64,000 bases of DNA from Tilletia caries (taxonomy: Eukaryota > Basidiomycota > Exobasidiomycetes > Tilletiales > Tilletiaceae), in NCBI GenBank assembly GCA_032718865.1, contig JALUTQ010000007.1, positions 806,001 through 870,000 on the forward strand. Reading direction: 5' to 3'. Positions 21,358 to 32,275 of this stretch are shown here, in pieces. The notes beneath the pieces are model-generated. The model was not told the DNA's origin. It did not search any database and saw only the letters and a list, made by a program, of their open reading frames with translations. Position 1 is the stretch's first letter. Each line of letters opens with the position of its first letter. Made by a program: the position numbers and the translations under genes.

Positions 21358-21765
21358 ATGCCCCATCGGACAGCTCTCTCCCTCGACAAAGCCGCTGCCA
21401 AGGTTGCTCCCAAAGCACACCACCTCGTCATCTCCAACCCCGTCAACTCCACCGTGCCCATCGTCGCCGAGGTCTTCAAGTCTTTACGACCCCAAGCGGT
21501 GGGTTTTCCCCCCGACCCCCTCTCCTTCTTCTAACGGCTCTGACGCTTCATGAGTTAAAATGGTGCTCATCACTGCATATCTTCGTACAGTCTGTTCTGT
21601 GTCACGGGTCACCACCTTTGACATCACACGCGCCTCCACCTTCCACTTCGACATTGCCAACGTCAAGCCCGCCGAGGTCAATGTGTCCGTCGTCGGTGGC
21701 CACCTTCGGCGTCACCATTGTGCTTCTCCTCTCTCAAGTCGCCCAGGGTTCCATACTCCAATAGT
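21358..21765 (+). pseudogene. malate dehydrogenase fragment (pseudogene)
   Basis: Translated pieces match the middle of NAD malate dehydrogenase in the correct order but in different frames. First comes KAAAKVAPKAHHLVISNP followed by VNSTVPIVAEVFK. Then, after an intron-like or decayed gap, VTTFDITRASTFHFDIANV and KPAEVNVSVVGGH, and in a third frame FGVTIVLLLSQ. The run corresponding to VYDPKR is frameshifted. The N-terminal Rossmann part and the C-terminal part with the catalytic His region are missing. This is a truncated, frameshifted copy that cannot make an enzyme. The intact parent gene is not in the window. Confidence 0.8.
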
Positions 21766-21776
21766 ATGTTCAACAC

Positions 21777-21834
21777 TGGACCTGACCTGACCTGACGGCT
21801 GACCTGACCTGACCTGACCTGACCTGATCTGACT
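21777..21834 (+). repeat. (CTGAC)n pentamer repeat
   Basis: About ten CTGAC units with two interruptions, just after the malate dehydrogenase relic. Confidence 0.85.
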
Positions 21835-22959
21835 TTCTTTCTGCTGTGCTCTTGCCTCTTCTATATTCCCTTACCTTCGCATCAAGCTCTGTTGGCATTC
21901 CTTTGCCCATTCGTCTCCGGTCTCAGCCTTCACCCGTCTTCTACGTCCCTTCCGTCTGCTTCCCCGGCCGCTTATGTTTCCTATCCCCTAACCTCTCCTT
22001 CTGCATTAGCCTCACGCTTTTTTCTCCTCAGTCTTTTAATCTTATCTTCATTGCGCTCGCAGCTATTCTCCGTCTTGTTTGTCAATTGTCTCTCTCTGCG
22101 CGAAGCCATCATATGACATATAATTCTTTGCTTTCTGCTTCCTTGGTAGATACAGCCGTGCGGGATGATTACGTGTGTGAAGTTCCTCAATCCCTTTTTC
22201 ACGCAAGTTTGATCAACATTCAAAATGTTACATGGACAATGATATAGATGCTCGTAGCTACGATCGCAAGTCGCAGCCGCATGGCGAAGCAGACGAAGGG
22301 TAGCGAAGCTACCTTGAGCTTCTGCGTAGCCGTGCTGGGCTGAGATTTGGTGACCTTTCTGATACAAAAGATTCGCGAAAAGGGGAGGGGGAGAGGACGC
22401 CCCCAGTCACGTCTTCGCACATCTCTACCAGGTCATAAGGGTCTGAGGTCCACATCGAGTCTGAGGGACACCCTGGCCTCTGGGCTTCAGCCGACAGCCA
22501 GGTCACTATGGTTCCAAGGCGTAAGTTGCTGCTACTTAACTTTGTTGACTAAGTCTGTATTTAAATCCCACTCCCAGCCCCCAGCGACCTGTTATTCAAC
22601 AAGGCGAAAAAGTTAGGGGAACACTCTGGTAAGGTACGCACCCAGGTCAGGAATCATATGTTTGTTGTGAGAGAGAATCGTAAGCCAGTCGTGCTGTCAA
22701 GAAAAGGCAAGTCTGTCATGTGTAGACGACCGAACTCATTTTGGCGCAGCCGTTCTTGATGGGTAATAGCCACATCAGCCGTCGTTGCGAGGCACCATCA
22801 CTAACATTTCAAACAACACATATCCAAGTCTCGATAACAATATGGGAATAATATCAAAGAAACCGAAGCGCCTTTCTATGTGTTGTTTAGCTATGTGGTT
22901 GCTGAGAAAGCGGTATGCAAAGCGCGGCGTTTTATCTCAAAACACGGTTCTTGACGTTG
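21835..22959. other. gene-poor stretch
   Basis: Pyrimidine-rich sequence (21840-22130), then a patch at 22250-22400 ending in a GC-rich module (GGGGAGGGGGAGAGGACGCC) related to those further right. No protein-coding signal was recognised. Confidence 0.4.
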
Positions 22960-24310
22960 AGTCGAAAAACACTTGAAACCCTCGGCCAGACTTCACTTCG
23001 AAAGGACACTTGAAGAAGTTTGAGAGAAAAAAACCACTGCGCGTACGCTTTGAGGCTTCCAAGTACATACAAATTACAATATACGCTCGCCATTGATCAC
23101 TGTTCAGTTGAAACGAATGCTCTCAAATTGACTTGTGCGAAATCTCGGAAGAAAGAAGACTTCAGACGCAAAGTTACGGCTGTGGCCAGGTCGAAAAATC
23201 TCAGTGTTAATCTTTAAATGTACACAGGAGCAACGACGAAAACGACCTTGTGGATTGTGATTCTTTTTTCTGTACCACGACACTGGTCGCTGGTATTGGA
23301 AACACATGTACTACCCTTGGTGACTGATGGAAATCATGTGTGAAGTTCTCCACTCCTCTCAATGGGTTCCGATGTTGAGCGTTAAAGAGCACATAGGAAA
23401 TTGGTGTGAACGGGCTAGGTACGGGATCAAAATGACTCTATGCGTCTATGTACCGCTTTTTGGACATGGTGAAGCCTCCAGGTAGGGTCCAGGAAGGGAG
23501 ATGGAAGAGAAGAGGGGGGTCTTGGGGGAACGCCCCCCAGCCGAATAGCACTTGCAAAGCGCGAGCGAAGGAGGGGTGCTGGACGCGGTTCCATATGTTA
23601 AAGAACACATATCGATATTATTTGCGAGGACGCTTGGAAGGGGAAAGTATAGGTGGGTATTTACATACATCGTTTGCACTTGCAAGGTCAGTTAGAAGGC
23701 GCCAGCACGCGGAGCGCAGAGGGAGGGAATTTACGCCCCCAGCAGGACATCACTTGTGAAGCGCGAGTGCAGGCGGCCCGCAGCAGGCCGCAGGATGCTA
23801 TATGTTCAACAGGAATCGATACAAAATGGCGAGAACACTTGGGAGGAAGTAGTTTGTACACTGGTCGAACTTGCAAGGACATTTGGAAGGATACTTAGAA
23901 GAAAGAAATGGACTTTGGAGTTTGCTGTTTGGACTTGAAAGGACATCGGAAGAACACGTAAAAGAAGGAAGCGAAATTTGGAAGGACACTGAGCAGAAGG
24001 AAAGTAACATTTGGAAGGACACTGAGCAGAAGGAAGTTTGTTGATTATGCATCGTTTGGACATGCGAGAACATTTGGAAGGACACTTAGAAGAAATAAGT
24101 AGATTATATACCGTTTGGATTTGGAAGGACACTTAGGAGAAGGAAGTAGATTGCACACCGGGAAGGGGGGGTCTGGGGGGGAACGCCCCCAGCCGAACGG
24201 CGGCGAGGAAGGAACGCTAGCCATGGCCCATGTCACACGGTGGCAGAGAGGGAGCGCTAGCCATATGAAAGAGAATTGCGAAGACACGTGGAAAAGGTGA
24301 GCTTGATGTG
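22960..24310. repeat. degenerate tandem array with GC-rich hairpin modules
   Basis: Repeated variants of a unit of about 60-70 bp whose core reads TTGGAAGGACACTTAGAAGA, preceded by a GTTTGGACTTGCA-like segment. Copies are clearest at 23865-24150 (at least six), with weaker ones from 22960 and 23590-23700. On the minus strand this yields repetitive but meaningless peptides (PSKCPSK, VLPNVLA). Interspersed are GC-rich modules with a CTGGGGG / CCCCCAG hairpin at about 23511, 24163 and 24393, plus partial versions near 22388 and 23730. No gene. Confidence 0.65.
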
Positions 24311-24392
24311 CTGGACAGTCAACTGTTTCACGTGGAAGAAATCGATGCTGGGCAAGGGAACTCTAGGAATACGACACGTAGAATGCATAGAC

Positions 24393-24432
24393 AGAAGGGG
24401 AGGGGGGGGGTCTGGGGGGGGAACGCCCCCAG
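24393..24432 (+). repeat. GC-rich hairpin module, third clear copy
   Basis: A G-run followed by TCTGGGGGG, GAACG and CCCCCAGC, which folds into a short GC hairpin. The same layout occurs at about 23511 and 24163, so it is a dispersed repeat within this region. Confidence 0.6.
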
Positions 24433-24479
24433 CGGGAGGTGATGAGGACGCCAGCGGCGCCAGCGACGCCAGCCGCTAG

Positions 24480-26400
24480 AACCCGGATGTTGTGTTGAGG
24501 CGACTGGACGAAACCAACTCTAAATTACACGTGGACAGACTTAGGCGTTGGAGCGCGGGAAGCAGGCAGAACATGTGGGAAAGGCTCCGACGGACGCGAA
24601 TCACCATAGCACAGAGAGGAAGCATTCTGTCAACTTGAGACTTGGTAGGAATGAGGATAGGTACATGGAGCAGCGATAGGCAGAAGTTGAGGCTCTCAGA
24701 GTTGTGTGGTGAGCAGTGGTGAGGCGAGAAAGGAGCGCTCATAGTAAAACGGTATGACGATTTGCCACCGTTACAGCTTTAAAGGTAAGGGAAAGAAAAC
24801 AGCTCCTCCCTTCTTTACAACAGCAATTCTGCACCGATTGACCTCAAATCTCGCATGCGTACGCGTACAGACGTCTTTGACCTCCATGTAAAATTTGAGC
24901 CCACATTATTAAGTACGTTGCTGTGACGGTCAAAGTGGGTAACTCAGAGGGGTCGGTACCCGACCCGGGTCGGCCAATAGACACGACCAATTCTGTGAGC
25001 GAGGCGTTGTTCCACACAAGCTTTGTCTCTCACGTGATCTCCTTGAGCCGGCGGTCCGCAGATCGCCCGCCGGTTCAGATATTCAGATTTAAGGTCATTT
25101 ACACCATCTTTACACAGTGCCACGCGCCAAGCTGCCAACCACGGGCCAGGAAGCAAGACAACTGTCCGAGGAATACTTTCATCCTGAGTCGGGAGTCCTG
25201 CGACGCTGCGCGCTGCGAGTCGACGGGGCAGGAATAATAAAGGGTCCTAAGGGAGCGTGCCAGCGCACGAGTCGGGAGAGGTCATATGCAAATTTTGCAC
25301 AGCATCGTCTCTAGCTGGCTTGTGACCACCGACCTCCGACCGGCCTTGCATACGGAGGCGCCTGCTGGCTGCTGGCTGGACCGCCTTGGAATTCTGAACC
25401 TGCTGGGCGCTGAGGCGCTGAGGCTTGAGCTTGAGCATCTGACACGTCCAGCGTCTGACGCGCGCACGGGGTGGTCCTGCTAACCGTTCGAACCTCAGCC
25501 ATTTTCCCTCGTTAGTCGACAAGGCGACAAGGTGATGCCCAATCACCATCGTCGGAATTGTGATTGCACCATCGCCTTTCTTTCCGAGCCAAAGAAAATA
25601 TCTGTCTAAACTCCATCCTGGGGTCCCTACTCCTGGGATCAAAAGGACCCACTCCGGGCGTCGCCTTGCACAAGTCTGTATGTGTGTATCTGATGCTGCA
25701 AGCGGCAATATGTAGCACGAGCATGCACTATGCACTTATGCACTATGAACTAGCAATTTTAATGTATGTGGGGTCCACTCCTAGCAGCTAGCAGCATCCC
25801 GCAGGATCGTCCTAATTGCTAGCTGCCTGATACATCTCGCTCGGTCCCTCGGTCTTCTTCGTTTCTCACAGGTTGGCGAGACAGCCCTGTGTGAACTACG
25901 GACAAACATACGCCCCGTTCATATCTCTCTGTTCTACACTCACCCAACTGGAGATGGACTGGACCAAGGCTTGCTCACATGAGCACATCAGCACTTACCG
26001 TTGCGTGCAAAGCACTTCGTTCGCGGGACATCAATCGTCGCATTCTTCCCATAGCAGCCTGACAGGTGCACCGTCGATGCATGCAACATCCCCTCGCCCT
26101 CATAAGACCGTAGCTGACAATTACCTTCTCATCTGGTTTGCCCCCTCCCCTCGTTTTCATTCTCTCCTTCTGTCTTCTTAACGCACTGGCCTCCAGCGAG
26201 CAACTTCCCAGTCAACCGTCTCATCAAGCCCCAACCCCGGTCTCAGGGCTATCTCCGCCTACCAAACGACAGGACCAAACGAAGAGGTGAGCGCACGGTT
26301 GCCTACCGGCCAGAGATCTGCGCCGTAACACGGGGCTCATTCTTCCTGAGCTATTTCCAGGTGTTTCCTTGGCGACTACCTCCGACTCATTTACTGAACG
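24480..26400. other. gene-poor stretch upstream of the DOMON-b561 gene
   Basis: A minus-strand open frame (25247-25735) has no splice context or recognisable domain. A GC-rich inverted repeat (GCCGGCGG / CCGCCGG) lies near 25049-25073. The last few hundred bases are presumably promoter of the next gene. No RNA gene was recognised. Confidence 0.4.
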
Positions 26401-26409
26401 AGGAGAAGC

Positions 26410-26417
26410 TATATAAA
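26410..26417 (+). promoter_or_regulatory. TATA box of the DOMON-b561 gene
   Basis: TATATAAA about 65 bp upstream of the ATG at 26479, a normal spacing for a short 5' leader. Confidence 0.6.
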
Positions 26418-26478
26418 GCGACCTATCTCTCCGATCCGTTCCCAAAAATCCACGTCTTCAACCCTCATCAACACCACG

Positions 26479-28025
26479 ATGCGATCGTACCTCTGCACCC
26501 TCGTCGCCGCGCTCGCCTTCGGTGCCTCAACTCAGGCCGCCAAGTTCGGAGACCAATACTGCAAAAACACCCTGTGTATCAGCGCTGTATACGATGACGA
26601 AGCTCTGAGTGTCCAGTACAAGGCTATCTTCACTGGCTCCGGCGTCGGCTGGATCGGAGTCGGTCAAGGTAACCAAATGGTTGGCGCCAATATGATGGTG
26701 AGTTTAGATCGAGAGATTTCTCGCAAGTGCACGGATTTCTGAATATTTCCGCGAACCTATTTCCCCTTTGCACAGGTCGGCTGGCCGACTTCAGATGGCA
26801 AGGTGGTCCTCTCGCAGCGTACCACCTCTTCTTATGTGCAACCCACGACTCAGCTGGTCAAGGCTCAGGCATTCGTCCCCAATACTGATGCATCAACAAC
26901 CAGTACGTTTCCCCGATACTTGTCGGTCTCAATTCGCTTCCACGGTCCGCTGATAGCCTCTTTCTATCTGACTTGGCAGACTCGTCCATGACCGTCCTCA
27001 GCTGGACCTTCCCCGTCCAGGCCGGCTTCGCCTCCTCGAAGACCTCCCACATCTGGGCGATGAGCACCGTGTCTCCCAACTCCGCAGATGCCAGCGCTAC
27101 CATCGTCAAGCACAACCACGAAGGTGTCATGAACATGGACCTGACCAAGCCTCTCCAGACGAACGCTGCGTCCTCGGGCTCGGTCTCGAGCTCCTCGGCT
27201 CCGACTTCAGATCCTACGCCGACGACGGACGGACCTTCTTCGTCCTCAGACAGTGAGGATGCCCTACCGATTATTCGGGACTTGAGCCTTCGGCCTGTTC
27301 GCTGTGAGTCGTCATTGTCAGGAAGAAGGTCGGATCAGGGAAGGACCTTTTCTGACGCTTTGTCTGTTCCATTTCACAGTGTTCCTTGCCCACATGATCA
27401 TCATGAGCATCGCCTGGATGGGCCTGGTGGTGAGTTTCGACAGACATCATTCAGGAATCCTGCCAAGGTTCCCCTGTTGCTCACATCATTTGCGCATCAA
27501 CATACCCTTCTCTCTACCTCCCAGCCGGCCGGCATCCTCATCGGCCGCTACGGACGGACGCTCTTCCCTGCATCGTGGCTCAGAGTCCACCGAGCCGTTC
27601 AAATCTCCGCCGTGGCGCTGACCATCGTCGGCTTCGGCCTCGCGTACCAGGCATGCAGCGACGCCGGCATCCCTCACTTCGGCAAGACGCACCAACGTGT
27701 CGGTCTGGCCATGTTTATTCTGTGCATCATCCAATCGTTCTGGGGCCAGATCGGACACATGATCTTCCGGGCCAAGGGGATCCGATACGTCAACTTCGGT
27801 CACATGTTGTTGGGTTCCGTCCTCTTCTTCGGACTTACGCTCTGGCAGGTCCGATCCGGTCTTGCGCTGTGGCTGTGGCAACCTCCGAAGGGGATCGCAG
27901 ACATTCTGTTCCCGGTTTGGTTCGGCATCATCACGGCGGCCTGGCTGCTCGGCCTGCTTTTGCTTCCCCGTCAGCACAGGAAAGCTGCCGAATCGAAGGA
28001 GAAGATCCGCGTAGACAGTCCATGA
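26479..28025 (+). CDS. secreted/membrane DOMON-cytochrome b561 protein
   Basis: Five exons, join(26479..26697,26776..26902,26980..27303,27380..27429,27525..28025), 1221 nt, 406 aa. It has a signal peptide (MRSYLCTLVAALAFGASTQA) and then a DOMON haem-binding domain with VGWIGVGQGNQMVGANMM and a conserved SWTFP and SHIWA run. A Ser/Thr/Pro-rich linker (about 190-230) precedes a cytochrome b561-type membrane domain. This starts at FLAHMIIMSIAWMGLV, has His residues in VHRAVQI and GKTHQRVGLAMF, and ends in basic residues after LLGLLLLPRQ. Family knowledge: such proteins are predicted transmembrane electron carriers or ferric reductases. In exon 3 an alternative donor at 27253 would shorten the linker in the same phase. 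A truncated paralogue lies downstream at 29763-30853. Confidence 0.9.
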
Positions 28026-28210
28026 ACGGATTTCCGTTCTGTGAACATCTTTCACATTCCTCACACTCTTTTGCTCTCCCAATCCACACTCCCTTTTGTT
28101 TCTTCTAGATATGGACACTCGCCGCAGGTTGAACACGGTTCTCTTGTCAACAATAATGCACAATCAAACCGTCATCTGTAGCCGCTCGTCTCGAACCTGC
28201 ACTCGACCAA

Positions 28211-28951
28211 TACAGACGGCGGACAGTGAGTGGGTCGAAATTCGCACATTTTTGCCATTGCACACCTCCGACCTCGACACACAATACATAAACACCCTGC
28301 CTTCCAAAGAAACGAATTGTAGCTATCATAGATAGCAAGCACCTCCCGCTTGATTGAGGGTCATTGATAGGCGGGTCGTTGAGAACGGTGGTGCTGAAGA
28401 AATGTACAGTTCAGAAATTTTTGGACAGTGTGTGGGTCAATTTTCAATCCATTGTATCGGGCGATCGATCGCGAATATCGCGAAGCTCTTCTGAGTGAAG
28501 TTTGTCTCATCCAAAAGCGCTCATGGCGGATCGAACATCGACCCCCCAAAACTCGCCAACCAACCCTGCACTCCAGACCACCCAGCTCCTCAACCAGTGG
28601 ACCAATTCACCTCAATACACCTGCTACGTTTTCTTCTTAGATAGTACTCCAAACTCGTTCTCTGTTCTGACACTGCTTATTCAGGTGGATTTGGTGTGGT
28701 TGGTGTTCAATCAAAGTCGTTGTACAATTTTTTTTCAATGAATCTCGAAATCTCAGATCGACCTCGACCTGCTCGCAGCACCATAGCTCAGCCGTTAGCA
28801 AGGAAAGAACGTCTCAAATTTGCATGGCGGGGTCGCTGTGGGCTAAGGAATACAGTCCATGTGTCTGCGGCTACTTTTGTTGTGTTGTGTGGTAGTTATG
28901 GTGACCGACCCACTCACTGTCCGACGACCCACTCACTGTCCGCCGTCTGTA
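28211..28951. mobile_element. miniature inverted-repeat element with TA flanks
   Basis: A perfect 27-bp inverted repeat (28211-28237 and 28925-28951), including the flanking TA on each side, so the element proper starts CAGACGGCGG and duplicates TA. The subterminal motif GACCCACTCACTGTCC is repeated twice at the right end and once, degenerate, inside the left end (about 28421-28440). There is no coding capacity. The TA duplication and CAG start suggest a Tc1/mariner or pogo-derived MITE. Confidence 0.75.
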
Positions 28952-29762
28952 ACGCGCTGCTGGATTCCACAGCATCGCGACAATGAATGAGAGCTGTGAG
29001 GATAACTGACCCTTTCTCCTCGCTCATACTGTCCTTTCTAGTCCCGACAAGAACACATGATGGTGCGTGTGTCTGACAAACGCGCTGAACAGGAGAGTTC
29101 TTTTCGCACAACCACCACCATCTTATACTCTGTTTCGCCTCCCTTTTCTCATGTCCCCATTAATTACTCCGCGCTCGGTTGCTGACCCTCGTTTCTTTCC
29201 AGCCTCCGATGGATCGCGGACGGTCGGGGCGGGCACGTCTCAGGTCCCAACCCCCATTCGCCCTGTTGAGGGCCTCGTACCTCGTTCAGTCTCTCACCTC
29301 TTTTCACGTTCTGGAACTGACCAACTGACCGGCTGACCTTCGCATCCTTTCAGCAGAGATGAGTGATTCTTGAAGCCCTGGATCATTCGGTTCCGACGCG
29401 CTATCTCCCACGGCATCATCAGAGGTGTTAGAAGCAGCCTCCCTCAAGTCATTCGATAGCGGCGGCGAGGCTTCCAACTCACGGTCTCGGGAGGGCACGA
29501 CAGGCGCCGCGGCCAAAAAGGGAGACGCGCACTGACGGTTTCTTCTCTTCATGTCACGCGGTGTTGGCCAATCGCTGAGGTTCAATAATTGCTCGTCCAG
29601 TACTCACTGACTTATCTTGCTCCTCCTTTCAGTGATTCCACTCCCTCCCTCCCATCCCTTCGGCCCCCTTTACAAGCCTTTCTCCTTTCTCTTCAGCTTT
29701 TTACACGGTACTCTCAGCGAAGCACAGGAACGTCAGCCTTGCCCAGGATGCGACTGCGAACC
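28952..29762. other. intergenic upstream of the second DOMON gene
   Basis: About 800 bases, pyrimidine-rich towards the right, with no supported gene. It presumably contains the promoter of the second DOMON gene; no clear TATA box was seen. Confidence 0.4.
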
Positions 29763-30853
29763 ATGATGTCAACGAAGAAGCTCGTCCCTTTCCTTGCGCT
29801 CGCTGCCCTCGCTCGAGCCGACATCTTCAGCGACTCCTTCTGCAAGGGAGATCTGTGCATTACGGCGGTCTACGACAATGGAACGTCCTCCGTTAATTAC
29901 ACGGCGGTAGCCTCAGGCAAGGTCGGCTGGATCGGCGTAGGACAAGGGGAGCAGATGGCCGGCGCAAACATGATGGTGAGGGTCTATCCTTTCTCACCCT
30001 TTTCGCTCGCAACTTTTGGTTCTCACACTCATGCACTGTCTTTCATTCCAACAGGTTGGATGGGCGCAACCAGGTGGAACGGTCGTCCTCTCTCAGCGCT
30101 CGACTGCGTCGCACATCGCTCCTACTACGCAGATCCAAGCTGAGGCCTTCGTTCCGGACCGAGCTGCGTCAACGTCCAGTAAGTTTTCCTGTTCACCGCG
30201 TCGTTCAAACCCTGAACTTGCAGGCTCTCCTTCTGACACACGTTTCACTTCGACGGCGGCACCTACAGATGCATCTATAACAGTCTTGCGTTGGGCATTT
30301 CCCGTTCGTGCTGGTTTTGCAACTGAAAGCACCGCCCACATCTGGGCGACAAGCCCCACGTCTCCGAACTCTGCCGACCCGAGTGCTATAATCGACAGAC
30401 ACAATGTGCGCAACCTGACCCACTCCAGGCTACGTTCCGACAGAGACTGACATCATTGCTTTGGGATTCCGAACGCCCTCCCTCCATGACCCTTTGCAGA
30501 AGCACGGCCTCTTCGACCTCGACCTCACAAAGCCAGTACCGACGTCGGCGATCCCTATTGAAGTCCCCTTCTCGGCAGGAGGGCGGCGCCTCCCAACTGG
30601 GTCCAAGCCGGGCCTTCCCGGACAACACAACGACGGCACCTCCTCCGGACGACCCAACAGCGGCTCCTCCTCGCATCTTGGCAAGGACCACAAACGGCTC
30701 GGTCTGGTGATGGTCAGCCTGGTCCTCGTCCAGGCGTGCTCCGGACAGATTGACGTCGCAATCTTACGATCCCCCGGCGTTCGGTACCCCCACATCTTTC
30801 TGGGGATTGTCCTCGGCCTTGGGCTCGTGCTGGCAATTCCGGAATGCGGTTAG
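29763..30853 (+). CDS. truncated DOMON-b561 paralogue
   Basis: Four exons, join(29763..29975,30055..30178,30269..30405,30500..30853), 828 nt, 275 aa. Signal peptide MMSTKKLVPFLALAALARA, then a DOMON domain closely matching the upstream gene (VGWIGVGQGEQMAGANMM, AHIWA). The first two intron positions are conserved; a third intron (30406..30499) is unique. After DLDLTKPV the linker jumps straight to GKDHKRLGLVMVSLVLVQA, so the first helices of the b561 domain are missing. The frame stops at 30853 inside the next helix, while a shifted frame just after (VVWFAAGTWASCCFFAA) still resembles the last helix of the intact paralogue. The DOMON part could be made and secreted, but the membrane domain is broken. 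It is either a pseudogene or a gene reduced to a DOMON protein. Confidence 0.7.
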
Positions 30854-31332
30854 GAATGCGTCGTGTGGTTCGCAGCCGGTACCTGGGCCTCCTGCTGCTT
30901 CTTCGCTGCCGCGAGATGGTGGATCACGATCAGGTATGTATCGGAAAAGAGCGAAAGAAGGAGTGAACCTCACGTCCTACTTTTGCGCTACACATTTGCT
31001 TTTTCTTTCACTTTTCTCTACCTAATCCCAGATACAAGTCGTCACGGACATCTTTCAGTCATCCCCCCAGAATACATCAGTCCTTCAGCAGAGCTTCTTT
31101 CCGTTCCAAAGCCGGACTTGATTTCTCTCAAGTTCTCAAAAAAAAAATCGTTCAGCTCTCCTGATACGTGTATCGTCCATTAGATACCACAACAAGGGCA
31201 GTTCAGAGAGAGTATGCGCAGGGTCGTATATAGGTCCGAGTCATGAAGTATATGAAAGGGCGCAGTCATTTGGCGAGGGAGGAGAGAGTCCCGGAGGCTG
31301 TAGGGTGGGAAAAGTACCGCGCTCGCGTCCAC
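30854..31332. other. relic of b561 C-terminus and intergenic
   Basis: The first ~80 bases carry the frameshifted remnant of the last b561 helix of the truncated paralogue. The rest is 3' flanking sequence with no gene recognised. Confidence 0.45.
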
Positions 31333-32275
31333 TTAGACGGAAATCGGCGGCCCATTATGATCGAAAGTCGCCGGATCCCTTCCCTTCCCCTTATTTTGCA
31401 CTGCCGCGGGCGGAATGCTCGGATCCGTCCCACTCGCGCCAGTCGGGACTTCCGGTCCTGCAGGATGGAAGTACGAGTGCGACGGTGGTGTGTATTCATG
31501 TCCCTCGAAGTGGTAAGGACCATTGTGCGAAGCTGAGGAATCCGCTTCCGGGTGACGTTCAGGAGCATGTTGCGCTCCGAGTCCAGCTCCCGGAGGCGCG
31601 CCCAGAAGCTTCTTGACCTCCTTCAGCAGCTTCCTTGCTCCGCCCGGTCCAAAGATGCTGCCCGACTCGGCCGGGTTGTTCGCATTGCGTTCGTGGGTGA
31701 CGGGAATGGGTTCCCAGAGGAGATGGGTTCTGTGCGCGTCGGTTCCAAATGGAAGGAGAAGCGGGCGATGTCGGCCCAGTAGGCAGCTTCCGTCTCTGCT
31801 GAGACCGAGACTTGGACGTGTCGGGCGGCTGTGGGGCAATCAAAAGAGTTCAAAGGCGAATCCTGATCGTGCAGCGAATTGGTGGGGGGGACATGAAACT
31901 CTTACCTGTCAGATCCACGAGGACGGGGATTTGGAAAGGTTCGACGAGGTCCTCCGGAAGAGCCTTGACCTCCGGTGTAGGCGCGAAGAGACCATCCCCA
32001 ACCTTGTGGGTGGCCAGCCAGGCATCGGTCTTCTCGACATGAACGCGCATCTTGAGCCTCTTGTGCGACGTCATCTCGGCGAGCTCGACCCGGAGTTGGA
32101 CCTCAAAAACGCCTTGCTGCTTATCGGCGCTGCAGATAAGCCGGGCTTGGATGGGGGATTCGGTTTTGGACCATGCCGTCTTTCGGGTGTCGGGACCGAG
32201 GTCGACGTGTTCAGGTAGGTGCTGGTTCACGGTCTGCCATGCTTTCGAGACGACCTTGAGCTGGGAATCTATCAT
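31333..32275 (-). CDS. hypothetical protein with an apparent frameshift
   Basis: Exon 1 is 31906..32275 (ATG, MIDSQLKVVSKAWQTVNQ) and exon 2 starts at 31828 after a GTAAGA...CACAG intron. In the frame set by the splice, exon 2 reads ARHVQVSVSAETEAAYWADI then FSFHLEP and stops at 31623 (191 aa in total). At about 31740 the other frame becomes the plausible one: HLLWEPIPVTHERN, then GARKLLKEVKKLLG and a Pro/His-rich tail ending at 31333. Deleting one base there would join the two. So this is either a one-base sequence error, a recent frameshift in a gene of about 290 aa, or a genuine 191-aa protein. The family is not recognised; no membrane segment or signal peptide is seen. Confidence 0.5.

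Noticed and set aside
22960..24310. CRISPR-like or coding repeat array
   Set aside because: Units are variable throughout with no constant repeat and unique spacers, and the genome is eukaryotic; the repetitive peptides are by-products of the DNA repeat.
25247..25735. 162-codon minus-strand open frame
   Set aside because: No recognisable domain, splice context or promoter, and other frames in the region are similarly open; likely chance in GC-rich DNA.
28783..28812. tRNA-like A-box (TAGCTCAGCCGTTAG)
   Set aside because: No B-box, acceptor stem or anticodon arm in the following 80 bases; it lies inside the TA-flanked MITE.
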